A stretch of DNA of 64,000 nt from Botryococcus braunii (taxonomy: Eukaryota > Chlorophyta > Trebouxiophyceae). Below are positions 34,530 through 45,730 of this stretch, piece by piece. Position numbers and translations under genes: made by a program. The notes under the pieces were generated by a model. It saw only the letters and a list, made by a program, of their open reading frames with translations, was not told the DNA's origin and searched no databases. The DNA lies in contig KV908548.1 of the NCBI GenBank assembly GCA_002005505.1, positions 1 through 64,000 on the forward strand. Direction: 5' to 3'. Every line of letters starts with the position of its first letter. The first letter of the stretch is position 1.

Positions 34530-35027
34530 ATGGCCAAGCGCCGCAGAGCGAAGCAGACTGCTCGCAAGACTACCAACGTCGACGTTCCTGCTCGGCTAAG
34601 AACCGGTCCACCTTCGTACAACGATAGAATCAGAAACGGAGGACAGCAAGGAGATCGGACTCCTGACGAACGGGCTGCCATTGTAAAAGACTACGTGTTT
34701 CATCTGTACGTTGGACGACCTCTCCCCCTGCCAGCGTGGTTTGGTTCAAGATTTCCCACGTATCCAGCGTATAAGTTCACTCCTTGGGAACAATCATTCG
34801 TTAATTTGGAACCAGGTTTCATCACCAAAGAGAAATTTCGGAGGTATTGTAGTGTAACGAAGTGGCTCAACAGAGAGCAAGAATTTGCTGAGCACACTGC
34901 ATATTTGGCGGTTGAGTCTGCACTGGCAACTATTCCAGTGAAGGCCTTTCAGGATGTGCTGATTCCTAACATTCGTGACGAGTCTGAGTGGGAAACTGAT
35001 TCAGACCTTGAAGGCATTGTGGAGTAA
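34530..35027 (+). CDS. Cop1 ORF0: extra protein upstream of gag-pol
   Basis: A 165-residue protein from the first ATG after the primer site (M-A-K-R-R-R-A-K). The N terminus is basic (about residues 1-25), the middle rich in aromatic and Pro residues (FPTYPAYKFTPWEQSF about 68-83), and the C terminus acidic (DESEWETDSDLEG). I recognise no domain, signal peptide or membrane segment. It is conserved in Cop2 (55980-55456) with the same layout despite heavy divergence, which argues for selection. It lies in the same frame as gag-pol, but several stops separate them, so separate translation or splicing is needed. Ogre/Tat gypsy elements also carry an unexplained ORF before gag, but I see no sequence link. 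Confidence 0.8.
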   Translation: MAKRRRAKQTARKTTNVDVPARLRTGPPSYNDRIRNGGQQGDRTPDERAAIVKDYVFHLYVGRPLPLPAWFGSRFPTYPAYKFTPWEQSFVNLEPGFITKEKFRRYCSVTKWLNREQEFAEHTAYLAVESALATIPVKAFQDVLIPNIRDESEWETDSDLEGIVE

Positions 35028-35078
35028 GTGGTTTAAGTGTACCTCTGACGCTAGAAACTGACATTCAGTGTGCACACT

Positions 35079-38000
35079 ATGACTTCTAAGAAGAAGAGTC
35101 AGTCATCTAGTGGAACCTCTGCTTCTGTGAGTGAGACCACTACCTCAACACCTGTGAGAGAGCCTTGCACTCCCAGCACATCCAGGGGAGAAGGTGATGA
35201 GTTGCCAAAGGTGATTCCTACACTTGTGAAGGTACATATCAAGCTAAAAGAAAAGGGACACAACATTATGATTTGGAAGAATGCGTACCTTGCAGCAAAT
35301 GAGGCCAAGGGATCACTGCCTGCAGTACTTGAGGACATGCCTGGGACCACGCATGATGCTGCAGCACTGCTGTTGCTGTATGAATCTGTACCCGAAGAGT
35401 GGCACGGGGAATTATCTGATTTATCCTGTGCATATGTTGCATATGAATATATCTGTAGGAAGTTCATTGGGGGTTATAATCTCCAAGCCAACATGGACTG
35501 GCTGTTGGAGATGAGTCAGGGGATGAAGCACGACGAGACCATTTCCCAATATGTGAGTCGCATGCTGAATCTGAAGGCATGTCTTCAGAGGAATAATCAT
35601 CCTCTTCTGGATAGCTTTGTGGCTACCCAAATTGTGCAGGGTCTACCTGAAGCAGCCAAGGAGACAGGCAGCCTGTCAACAGCAGCAGGGACCCCACTCA
35701 ACAAGCTGGCAGACCTGCTGAGGACCACAGCCGTTGCTCTGGGGTTTGATGAGACTGCCCCACGTCAGCCACGAGTTTTGGCTGTTCCTCAGGGCAGCAA
35801 CAGAGTCAGCACCCCTGGAGCATTCAGTGGAGCCAGTCCTTCGCCCTCAACCGGACAGTCTGATTCCAAGGGAGTTTGCAACTACTGCAATAAAAAGGGC
35901 CATTATTGGAGGGACTGCAGAAAGAGGCGCAGGGACGAGGAGACACAGAGGAACGTGGTGGCAGCTGTCCAACAGCTGCAAGGCATGTGGCCTCAGGGCC
36001 AGCCATCTATGGGTGGACCCCATCCCCCAGTAGCCCAACTGGCCCATCGTGGTGCAGATGCCTTCCCTGCTTGGTTTCAGCCTCCTGCTCCACCTCCACC
36101 TCCTCCTGAAGGTATGCTGTACACAATATCTCACAATGTCCTGGACAGTACTATCAGTAAACCCCTGCAGCACTCCTGGCTGGTTGACAGTGGGGCCTCG
36201 GTCCACCTAGTAAATGACGTGGCATTGCTGCATAACCCTATCATCCATGCCAAACCAATTCCCCTGCACTTGGCCACCTCTGATGCCACTGGGTGTATTA
36301 TTGCATCTGGGTCAGTCTGCATTTTGAGCCCGCAACGCATTCCCCTCTGGATCCATCATGTGCAGTGTGTCCCTTCCGCTACCACCAACATCCTGTCAGT
36401 ATCTGCTGCCCTTAGGGATGGTGCAATATTCCAAACAGACAATGTGGGTGCCTTTTCGTATGTCAGTGGACCAAACCACTGGAGAGCTCAGGTCACTGCA
36501 GAGATGGGACTGTACTACATTCATAGTGTAGTTGCAGTGAGAGGAACCAGCACCTCAAAGCATGCAGCCAGTGCAACCAAACAGCCAAAATCCAGTATCT
36601 TATCACACAGCTGTGCCAAACGTTACTTGTGGCATAGCAGAATGGGACACCCTGGAGAAACGTGGATGCAGCGTCTTGCTAAGGAGAACCTGGTGACTGG
36701 GATTGACACCTCTCTCTCTCCCTGCACTGATTGCCCGGTACACTGTGAAGCGTGTATTGAAGGAAAGACTGCCAGACCCTCCTACGGAATCAGTACCAGA
36801 CCTGCCTTGGAACCTCTGGATCGAGTACACATAGACACTGTGGGTCCTATTACACCTGCAGCCATTACTGGTGAACGTTTCTGGGTTACTGTACTGGATG
36901 AAGCCTCACAGTGGAAAGCAGTTATTCCAGTAAAGTCCAAAGACACCATCAGTGCAGCTGTCAGGGACTTACTTGTTTACTGGCAGACACAACGAAAAAC
37001 CACTGTGAAGTGTGTCAGATGTGACAGAGGAACTGAATTTCTTAATGCCCGGTTCAAGGAGTTCTGTGCCTCCCAGGGGACTAAGCTGGAGACCTCTGCC
37101 CCATACACCCCACAGCAGAATGGAGCAGCTGAACGAGCCAACCGAACCCTGAAGGAAAGAACCCGGACTATCCTGAGCTTTGCTGCTGCCAGTCCCACCC
37201 TCTGGAAAGAAGCCCTGGAGACAGCATGCACCCTGCTTAACATGGGCCCAAGCACAGGCAGGGACCTTACCCCCTTTGAATTATTCTGGGGATATAAGCC
37301 TGATGTCTCACTCCTGCGCACATGGGGTTGCCTTGCATATGTGCATATCCCAGATGTCCAGAGGCCAGTCTTTGCACCAAAAACTGTGCCAGGAATGCTC
37401 ACAGGTTATTCAGCCTCCTCCAAAGCCTATCGGATATACATGGGTGGGGGTATATGGCGAGAGAGCAGAGATGTCATCTTTGTGGAGCATCTCAGAGGGG
37501 CCTCTCGTGTTGGTCTCAGTGTGACTCCTGCTCAGTCTGAGGAATTTCTGTCCCCTGTTCCCTCTGAACCCAGCACTACCAAACAGCACCCAGAGCCAGT
37601 TAAGGTATCTTGTGGAGACGACAGTGAGGCAGAGATCCAGGACTCATCAGTCGAGACAGTGCATTCACACATTTCCCAGGAAGACACAGACTCAGAATGT
37701 CCAGGACCCTCTGGGAATGCTGAGCCCGAGCCTGACCCCCAGAGATCCACTGCTCCCGCGGAGATCCGAAGGACCATCGAAGCAGCTCTGGACCTGGCCC
37801 GCGGCATTCATTCGGACTCGGGACTACAGCAACAAATGATGCGAGCTCAAGAGTCTCTCAGACCAACAAGCCTGGAGAACTCCAATTTGGCTGCTGATGG
37901 GCTAACAAGAGCCCAGAGGCATGAGCAACGAACACTTGCAAGAGAACTCCTGCTGTCACAGGAGGTGGGTGAGAGCAGAGACAGAGTGGGGCTAACAGAA

Positions 38001-40478
38001 AGTGACACACAGTCACAGGGACCAGGGGAAGTGCAGATAGATGGGTGCTTGTCTGAGAGCCCTGATTTTCATGTTAGTGATGAGAGGGGGGCAGCCACAG
38101 TCATGACTGCAAATGGTCCCAGGGAGCTGAGTTGCACGGGTGGGTCCTGTCCAGTGAATGAGCGTCATGTCAGTGGTGAGACCTGTGTGGAAACATCTGG
38201 CTCTCCCCATCAGTGGCATGAACTGGTAGGGGAAGGTGGTGACAGCCACAGTCCTGAGAGGAGACATTCCACTCTCTCGGAATCAGCCAGAAATGTCTGT
38301 GCGAGCAGTACTGGGTCAGCATCCCAGTACTTGTGTGAGAGCCGAGATGAGGAGGTGAATCAGGTGCACGGACAATGTGTGGTACCACCAAATTACAAGT
38401 GCAGCCTGAGAGGTACCTGTGTCTGGGAGAAGGATGTCAGGGATGAGAGGTCACAGACTCTTGTGACACAACGTGAAAGTCAGAGACATACAAGTCAAGA
38501 AAGGGAGGGGAAGCAAAGGGGCGACCAGAGCCTACCTCCCTCTGCCTGTGAGAGCCCTCAAGAGCCTGAGCTTGAGAGGATGTGTCAGAGTGTGGATGTG
38601 GAGGTGAACCGGAAGCTCAGACAATGTGAGAAACCTCCAGACTATGGATGCTTCCCGGGAGGTACCTGTGTTTGGGAGGAAGATGTGAAAGTGCGAGGCA
38701 ACAAGTTGAGCAGTGCGAGGTGCGAATCCAAGAGAGAGAGAAGCATGAGAGAAAGCCCTGATACCACTGAGAGAAAAGCTAGCTGTAGTGCGGCGAGTGT
38801 CAGTGGAAGAGTAGTGGGTTCTGAGGGTGCAACCAACGATTCTCCCAAGGGCAAGGGAGAGGAGGGGAAGCACACTGGGGTTAGATTTGGTAAAATCCAT
38901 GTTCCCTCTAATTTAAGAGAAGCTCAGATGTCTCCTCAGTGGGAATACTGGAAGGCTGCGATGCAAGAAGAGCAGAATTCATTAGACACCCATGAGGTTA
39001 TGGAATATGTTCCCAGACCTCATGGGCATAAGGTAATACCAGTTCACTGGATTTTCTCAGTGAAAATGGATGCACATGGCAATGTGTTGAGATTCAAGGC
39101 AAGATTGGTTGCTCAGGGTTGTCGACAAATTCCTGGAGTAGATGTCATGGAGGTCTTTGCACCTACCAGCAGCTATGGAGCTAGGAGAACCTTGTTAGCT
39201 GTGGCTGCTAGGGAAGGTTATGAGATTCACCAGGTAGATGTTAAGACAGCTTTTCTCAATGGTGAGCTGGAGGAAGAAGTGTATGTAACGCAACCTCCTG
39301 GATTTGAGAATGGTGATCGCAATACCGTGTGTCGACTCAAAAAGGCACTGTATGGCCTAAAGCAGGCCCCACGTGCCTGGCACAAAACCCTGAATGACAA
39401 ACTTGAAGTCATGGGGTATGAGGTGTGCAAGAGTGATGCTGGAGTTTATGTGAGATGCACTGAAGATGGGGGTAAATCCTATGTGCTAATTTATGTAGAT
39501 GATCTCTTGATTGTATCCAAGAGCATGTCAGAGGTGGAGAGAGTGAAAGAGCTTCTCAAGAAAGAATTCACTATCCACGATTTAGGGGAAGTGAAGGATT
39601 TCTTAGGTTGTCAAGTCATGAGAGATAGTGAGAAGGGGTTAATCTCCCTGAGTTGCATTCCTAAGATAGATGCACTTGTGGAGAAGTTTGGTCTTGATCT
39701 TGAGTCAGTTGGGCCCGATACCCCAATGACAAAAGATTTTGTAATGTCTCAGATGCCTGCACCAAAGGATGGGAGTGATAGTATTGGTGCTGGGAGTGTT
39801 CTGCCCCCTGGTCATCGATACTGTGAGTTAGTAGGGTCACTACTCTACATAGCTAACACCACTCGTCCTGATATATCCCAGGCTGTAGGAGTTCTGTCGA
39901 GGTACAGGATGTCACCCACAACAGCACACTGGAATGAGGCAATCCGTGTGTTGAAATATCTTAAGGGAACCCGAGACCTGGTTCTGATCCTTGGTGGAAA
40001 AGAAACAGAGTTGGAGGGATATGTTGATGCTGATTACGGTGGGGATCAAGACCACCGTTTCTCCACCACCGGCTTCGTTCTCACTGTGTTTGGAGGAGCA
40101 GTTGTGTGGGGAAGTAAAAAGCAATCTGCTGTGGCTACTTCCACAGTAGAAGCAGAATTCATGACAGCAAGTGCTGTTGTGAAGGAAGCTAATTGGCTGA
40201 GGGGATTCCTAGAGGAAATTGGTGTGTTACCCTGGATAGTGAAGATACATTGTGATAACCAAGGGTGCATCAACCATCTCAGGAATCCAGTGTATTCTAA
40301 ACATACCAAACACATTGCAATCAGCTGTCACTTTGCTCGTGAAGCTATTGCAAAGGGGCAGGTTGACTTCAAATACATTCAGTCTGCCAGAAATGTGGCT
40401 GACATCTTCACTAAACCTCTAGTAAAATTAGTGTTTCAGGGTCATAGAAACTCACTGGGTCTTGCCAAGTTCTGGTGA
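35079..40478 (+). CDS. Cop1 gag-pol polyprotein
   Basis: An intact frame of about 1799 residues from ATG 35079 (M-T-S-K-K-K); the open frame upstream begins only with GTG. Domains in order, approximate residues: copia gag (60-220); zinc knuckle CNYCNKKGHYWRDC (266-279); Pro-rich spacer; aspartic protease WLVDSGASVHLV (about 370); integrase HHCC (512-564); DDE core with D in HIDTVGP (~583), D in CDRGTEF (~647) and E in AERANRTLKE (~683); a long variable linker (860-1265); RT with VDVKTAFLNGE (~1386) and YVDD (~1473); RNase H with DADYGGD (~1649), VEAEF and CDNQG (~1725). All catalytic residues are present. At ~1800 residues it is longer than usual copia polyproteins (about 1300-1450), the excess being the linker. 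Confidence 0.96.
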   Translation: MTSKKKSQSSSGTSASVSETTTSTPVREPCTPSTSRGEGDELPKVIPTLVKVHIKLKEKGHNIMIWKNAYLAANEAKGSLPAVLEDMPGTTHDAAALLLLYESVPEEWHGELSDLSCAYVAYEYICRKFIGGYNLQANMDWLLEMSQGMKHDETISQYVSRMLNLKACLQRNNHPLLDSFVATQIVQGLPEAAKETGSLSTAAGTPLNKLADLLRTTAVALGFDETAPRQPRVLAVPQGSNRVSTPGAFSGASPSPSTGQSDSKGVCNYCNKKGHYWRDCRKRRRDEETQRNVVAAVQQLQGMWPQGQPSMGGPHPPVAQLAHRGADAFPAWFQPPAPPPPPPEGMLYTISHNVLDSTISKPLQHSWLVDSGASVHLVNDVALLHNPIIHAKPIPLHLATSDATGCIIASGSVCILSPQRIPLWIHHVQCVPSATTNILSVSAALRDGAIFQTDNVGAFSYVSGPNHWRAQVTAEMGLYYIHSVVAVRGTSTSKHAASATKQPKSSILSHSCAKRYLWHSRMGHPGETWMQRLAKENLVTGIDTSLSPCTDCPVHCEACIEGKTARPSYGISTRPALEPLDRVHIDTVGPITPAAITGERFWVTVLDEASQWKAVIPVKSKDTISAAVRDLLVYWQTQRKTTVKCVRCDRGTEFLNARFKEFCASQGTKLETSAPYTPQQNGAAERANRTLKERTRTILSFAAASPTLWKEALETACTLLNMGPSTGRDLTPFELFWGYKPDVSLLRTWGCLAYVHIPDVQRPVFAPKTVPGMLTGYSASSKAYRIYMGGGIWRESRDVIFVEHLRGASRVGLSVTPAQSEEFLSPVPSEPSTTKQHPEPVKVSCGDDSEAEIQDSSVETVHSHISQEDTDSECPGPSGNAEPEPDPQRSTAPAEIRRTIEAALDLARGIHSDSGLQQQMMRAQESLRPTSLENSNLAADGLTRAQRHEQRTLARELLLSQEVGESRDRVGLTESDTQSQGPGEVQIDGCLSESPDFHVSDERGAATVMTANGPRELSCTGGSCPVNERHVSGETCVETSGSPHQWHELVGEGGDSHSPERRHSTLSESARNVCASSTGSASQYLCESRDEEVNQVHGQCVVPPNYKCSLRGTCVWEKDVRDERSQTLVTQRESQRHTSQEREGKQRGDQSLPPSACESPQEPELERMCQSVDVEVNRKLRQCEKPPDYGCFPGGTCVWEEDVKVRGNKLSSARCESKRERSMRESPDTTERKASCSAASVSGRVVGSEGATNDSPKGKGEEGKHTGVRFGKIHVPSNLREAQMSPQWEYWKAAMQEEQNSLDTHEVMEYVPRPHGHKVIPVHWIFSVKMDAHGNVLRFKARLVAQGCRQIPGVDVMEVFAPTSSYGARRTLLAVAAREGYEIHQVDVKTAFLNGELEEEVYVTQPPGFENGDRNTVCRLKKALYGLKQAPRAWHKTLNDKLEVMGYEVCKSDAGVYVRCTEDGGKSYVLIYVDDLLIVSKSMSEVERVKELLKKEFTIHDLGEVKDFLGCQVMRDSEKGLISLSCIPKIDALVEKFGLDLESVGPDTPMTKDFVMSQMPAPKDGSDSIGAGSVLPPGHRYCELVGSLLYIANTTRPDISQAVGVLSRYRMSPTTAHWNEAIRVLKYLKGTRDLVLILGGKETELEGYVDADYGGDQDHRFSTTGFVLTVFGGAVVWGSKKQSAVATSTVEAEFMTASAVVKEANWLRGFLEEIGVLPWIVKIHCDNQGCINHLRNPVYSKHTKHIAISCHFAREAIAKGQVDFKYIQSARNVADIFTKPLVKLVFQGHRNSLGLAKFW

Positions 40479-40496
40479 GGAAAAGGCAAGGGGAAG

Positions 40497-41188
40497 TGTT
40501 GTATTGGATGAGTTATTTATGCCTTTCCCTCAGTGGAGTAATAGTGGCTATTCCGTCAGTGACAATAATAAATGACTAATATGGGCGAAACTACAAAGAC
40601 TTAGCGATTAGGAACAATTTGAATGAAGATAAAGATAACGCAAGTTACAGACACGTTTAGTGCAGGAAGGTAGTGGTGCTAGCACGGAGAGGCAAGGCAC
40701 TTGTTTGGGACGTCACAAGCACTCCGGGTGTTTCCTTAAAGTTGCCCAATCAGTCCTTGATTGTTCATGTTCTAGACTCTACTCTTCGTCACACAGTAGA
40801 GCGAACTTTGACTCACACCCTCCGTGCCGCCACTGCACAGGTAACGTGATGGTGAATAGATAGGGAGATTTGAGGCTTTGTTGACCTTAATATTTCATGT
40901 TATGTGTATGTGCTTGGCTATCTTATCATCGGACAATGAGATTGATCCTTTCTGAGTACGTACCAGTTAGGATAGTTTGAATTCCGTTGTTATGAGAGAG
41001 CAAGTGAGCAATTGTAATAGACTTGTTTGGGACGTCACAAGCACTCCGGGTGTTTCCTTAAAGTTGCCCAAACAGTCCTTGATTGTTCATGTTCTAGACT
41101 CTACTCTTCGTCACACAGTAGAGCGAACTTTGACTCACACCCTCCGTGCCGCCACTGCACAGGAATACGCCAAGCCCATAACCTAACA
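40497..41188 (+). mobile_element. Cop1 3' LTR
   Basis: Nearly identical to the 5' LTR, with the internal duplication at 40699-40841 and 41021-41163. Differences seen by eye: GCGATTAGG for GCGGTTAGG, ATAGACTTG for ATGGACTTG, and CCCAAACAG for CCCAATCAG. It is followed by the right target duplication ACTTC. Confidence 0.95.
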
Positions 41189-41193
41189 ACTTC

Positions 41194-41441
41194 GGATGAA
41201 GGTATCTTTACATACTGCGCTTGAAGGCCAGCACCTCGATGAAATCTATAAGGCATGGCAACGCTACCAGCCACGCAAATCTGCCAACAATGCACACGTT
41301 ATAAAGTTTGTGACAAGGAAATTCTAGCGCTGATTGACCAGGTTATTTGAAACTCCAAAACAATAAGCGATTGTCATTCATTAGAATTTCATCTCACGCC
41401 GTAAAGGTGGAATGTGCCATTCGATGCAAATCATGGTGTTA
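41194..41441. other. Flank between Cop1 and the minus-strand gene
   Basis: About 250 bp with no domain or repeat that I can name. It is the direct continuation of 33769 once Cop1 is removed. It could be an intron or 3' region of the neighbouring minus-strand gene. Confidence 0.4.
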
Positions 41442-44400
41442 CCTGAGATTTTTCCAATATATCGTCTTCTAAGCTGGAATCCAGTTCTCTGATAATCAGT
41501 TTTATACAATCAAGTAGTTGTTCACCAGCTTCATCAAGTTTGAGATGTGGTTGCGCTGTCAAAAGTTCAGAAAAGCCGACAGCAGTGCATGGGTACTGTT
41601 GGCCAATGGCATGCAACAGAACTGTTTGGTTTTCTTCAGCCTTATCAGCCTGCATTGTTCAACAGTCGCTGGTATAAAGAACTAATCAACCTTAACCTTT
41701 GACATTCATGTCTCCAAAACATAGTACTCAGGTACAATAACACTTCTTAGTACATCATAGTCACGTAGATGTCCGGATGCTTCTCCATTATCGTAGCAAG
41801 CACCAGGTAGGGTAGACGCATGAGTGAGTGTCTATAGCAAAAGGCATACTCCTTGAACAACCACATCCAAGCGAATATTGCGACATCAGAATAGGTATTG
41901 CTCTCACCGTCGTGACTCGGGTCCGAGACCGTAGTGATGTGTCACAACTTTGGATATATATCGCAGCAGTCATCTGATTTCGTTTCAATGTTACCTGCAC
42001 TTTCTTCCATGAATGATTTGAAACACGTATGTAACATATGAACTTAAATTTCCAGAACACTTTGATGCAGACATACATTAATGGTCATTACAGATACACA
42101 TGAACATTACACCTGCCTGCGATACTGCCGTCGCATGATTGTTCTGAAATGCACTAAATTGTTTTTGTTCTTTGTGCATTGCTTCTCCAGTGGAGGTATC
42201 GGAATAAAGATGACGTCTTCAAATCCAAACTTGCCTATGCGTTTGCATTTTGGTAAATTCAACACGGTTTCTTCATTCATTCGTAATACTGCTTCATGTC
42301 AATGAAAAGAGGTTCACCAATAATTGCTTCAAGTAGGTTGAGAACCGTCATGTCCCCTGCAGCTCGAGAGCTCTGGAGTGCTAATAATGAGATGGGAACA
42401 TATATCATCGTGTAGTACACCTCTTTGCCCTCAAATTTGGGGGCCAACAGTCCTGCTGATGGCCGCCTACATGTTGGAAACTTTGGCGCTAAGCAGACCT
42501 CCTCGTTCACCCTTTGCAATTCAGCCTTCGATAACATTATTCGGAGCAAGTCTAAGAGCATTTTAAGAATGCCCAGGCTGCACTGGTGTAACCTGTCTGG
42601 GTATGAAAACATGACAGCGTAGTCCACACCCCCGCCCCATCCACTAAGAGCATTCTGCAAGTGAATGACCACTATTTTTGTTTTAGCAGATTACCAAAGG
42701 TGCCTATCTCCGTGTATGTAATAATGGAGATGTTGAACAGTGCAGTTGTGGAAAACAGAAATCTCTGCTGATGCAAGTGTGACATCCATGATTCTTATGG
42801 GCCCATACCTGACGGTCACTCGTTAACCCATACTTTCTGAGCAGTGATCTTGCATCATCTTTCCGGCCTTGAGTTTCATAGCTGCTGCACTTTCTTTTAA
42901 TCTGCCAATAACCTCATGAAGTGAATATAATCCTTGTCGCATGAACTTCCATATCAGGGTATATTTTGCCCTATACATAATGTTCGTGATGACATCATGA
43001 TGCATGGTACAATAGGGAACTTGAAACATTCCGCTTTTGGAAACATACAACGTACTTTTTTTGTAACATACCAGACGCAATATTACATGGTTCTACCAGC
43101 GTTGAAATATAGGATCACCTTTTCCATTTTTGATTCGGTTCATGGTGGAAAACGAAATGCTACGTCAGCAAATTCTTCGGGAGTTGCCGTTGTGAAGAAG
43201 AGACAGGAGCAGTTTGACTTGAAGTTCTCAATCATACCCTTCAATTCAACTCCCTCCTTTAAGTCGCGCACCCAATGTGTTGGTGTGGGTATCATAAGAA
43301 CCAGTTCGTCGTTGACTGTCCCTTCCATTCCCCTAGCATTCAACCACATGACATCGAAAGACGAGTTGCCCTCATTGTTCACCTCCAGAGATTGTAAGGT
43401 TTTACCCATAGTCTTCAGTGATAGAGTTTGGTGTATAGAATCGTTAGGCATCGTAAATTAGCAACATGTTGCACCGTGCGATTGTCAATGTTTTTACTTG
43501 TAAGAGATGCAATTGATAACATGGTAGGTGAAAGTGTACACGTGTACTTCAAACAAACAATTTGACGATAGTGGATCCAGCAGCATGGTCCTACCGTTTC
43601 ATCAACGCTTTAAACGGACTAAGAATAATGTCGACATTATTCTTAGACGTCTATGGCTTTATTTCTCAATGACAACTTCAGTTCCCTCGCCCTGAAAACA
43701 TCGCAATTTTCTGTCAATATTGACATTAATGATCGGCAACATTACATTCTCTCTACTTAAATGGATGTTTTTTAGAAACATTGAACTCCGCTAGTCACAG
43801 TTCCATCACTCGAAATGAGTAGACATTTATAAAACTTATACAACAGACTTCCACATTAGATTGCGGGTTTGACACGAGAGAAATGCTTCACGAACGTTAA
43901 ATGATGTGAGACTTGCAACAACCAATAGCAATGAATGGACGTAGTAAGCAATGAATGGTTCACAAATAGTGACATGCATGTCTACTGTTAATGTCAGATG
44001 AAATTTAACACTCGTTCATAATCAAATTCCTTCAACAGTAAATGTAAACCACATTAGACCCTCAGTATGCCACCGGATAAGGCTATGTTACTCGTATACC
44101 TCTTCAACTCATTCGCTGCCATGTTTTCTGGCAGACCAAGTTGCTGCCATGTGAGCACGGGGATCATTCCCACGCATTCATAATTGTCATGTTGCCTAAA
44201 ATGTGATGGAGGCAGACAAGTGAGGAACACATAGACGGGGTGGAACTGCTTATTGTTTCCCCTTAGTTGAGAGCCATCACTATGGAACCCGTACGACACA
44301 ACAACGCTCTCTCTCAAAGAACTCATCTGCTGCACGTTGGCCTGCGCTCATCGCCAATATAAGTTCACAAAACGCAGTAAAATCAATGCAATATGTTGAT

Positions 44401-45448
44401 CTTAAGAAATAACTGTGATGTGAGAAGTAATTGGTATCTATAGCTTCATGTCAACGACAATAATATGTACTTGTTACAACTCAAGGATCAGTCCTCACCT
44501 GTAGATGCTGCAACAGAGTTCCGCTTGAGAATGTTGTGTATTCTCTGATTATGTTTCCGAAGTTGTCCTTGACATAATTGGGACGACTCCTGAGTTCTAG
44601 ATTAGCCTGCAAGGATATGCTCGTTTGTTTCGGTGTGCATATGTCACAATGCCATGGTTCAACTTGTATGATGAATGACTAATCGGCGTTCACAAATTTC
44701 AATGCGATGATACAATCTCATATGCTTAACCTCTGCAGTACCGCATGTAGAACCAGTCACCAACCTGGTTGGCATGTATGAGTTTGTTAAAAATCAAATC
44801 TCCTCGGTCTACGCAGTCAACGTAGATCGGTTGTCCGTGGCTGACGCCCACAACATGCTTGGACCAATTCTGCGATACAAATGAAATTCATTATACAAAA
44901 TATGGACAACTGGCAATGACAACAAATCAAATAATAGAAGACGAAACAATAACAAAAAAATACTGCTGAGTTCCAAGAGGGAAGCTTACTGTGTGACTGT
45001 CCAAGAAATCCTTCATTTCATTAAGATTTTTCCAGGGAATCAACTGTGCTTGTGAAAGTTCTTTAACCAGTACCTCGCCGTCGTCGCGGTTCTGTTTTGT
45101 TATGATCGGCAAGAGCTTCTTGGCTGACTTAATTAAATGCACTCTGGGGTCGTACCTCCCTTCCTCCATAACAACTGTATCATATGTAGTGCGTGCACTA
45201 CAGACCGTACGGGATATGGCAGGCAGCATGTTTGAAGCAACATCATGACTAAAGCCCAAACGTTGTTGCCTAGACGTGTTTCTTTCCTTGTCATCAACAC
45301 CTTCGTCGAGCTCTTCAGCTCGACGACGTTTCAATGGCTTAAAGACTAGACCCGAATGGCTTTTTTTCTGTATCCAGTGGCGGTGAAGGGCCTTAATCGT
45401 TTTAAATTTTGAGGCACAACCACCGCAGACGAAGTCCTGATCACGCAT
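41442..45448 (-). CDS. Intron-containing transposase-like gene with N-terminal C2H2 zinc finger
   Basis: Exons with plausible GT-AG borders on the minus strand: exon 1 45448-44990 (153 codons, ATG at 45448), exon 2 44869-44765 (35 codons), exon 3 44606-44499 (36 codons), exon 4 from 44341 to about 44080, further pieces around 43450-43140 and 43080-42823, an exon from 42654 to about 42285, one near 41960-41771, and 41654-41442. Exon 1 has a C2H2 finger (CGGCASKFKTIKALHRH...H). Exon 4 reads SDGSQLRGN then HPVYVFLTCLPPSHF. The exon at 42654 reads FSYPDRLHQCSLGILKMLL. This order (finger, D.-Q-L/PVY block, PDxLHQ block) recalls Plavaka/KDZ-type transposases; that is from memory. Exon joins after exon 4 are uncertain. 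It could also be a domesticated gene, and its 3' end may continue left of Cop1. Confidence 0.55.
43619..43646. repeat. Perfect 28-bp palindrome
   Basis: CTAAGAATAATG-TCGA-CATTATTCTTAG reads the same on both strands, with no spacer. It lies in a probable intron of the minus-strand gene. Confidence 0.9.
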
Positions 45449-45730
45449 CTTCACACTATCGCTCTAGACTGTACTATACGATAGGAAACAAAACATGATG
45501 GTGCGGTTCTATTTAACCGTCTATGGACTTCCCCAACAAACATTCAAACCAGCGGTCGTGTAGTCTTTGAAGGATCTGAGTCCTTCACACGCACAAGGTC
45601 GAAGAAGTGCCTGTCTTTGCACGACCTTACATCCTACGTACGTACGTTCGTAGTACGTTCAGGTGGATCGAAAGCGACTGGCATCGCTTACATCGCAATC
45701 ATTGTATCATATTGCTTGCCCATTCTGCCT
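45449..45730. promoter_or_regulatory. Putative divergent promoter region
   Basis: A 282-bp interval between the starts of two divergent genes. It contains TATTTAA near 45508 and a cluster of ACGT motifs (TACGTACGTACG, 45634-45660). Direction of use cannot be settled from sequence alone. Confidence 0.35.

Larger units (their letters stand above)
33770..41188 (+). mobile_element. Cop1, complete Ty1/copia retrotransposon
   Basis: A 7419-bp element with two 692-bp LTRs (33770-34461 and 40497-41188) that start TGTTG, end AACA, and differ at only about three positions by eye. It is flanked by perfect 5-bp target duplications ACTTC (33765-33769 and 41189-41193). Inside are a primer site, ORF0, a full gag-pol with no stop, and a polypurine tract (GGAAAAGGCAAGGGGAAG, 40479-40496). 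High LTR identity and intact frames indicate recent insertion, and it may be active. Integrase before RT marks Ty1/copia. Confidence 0.97.
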
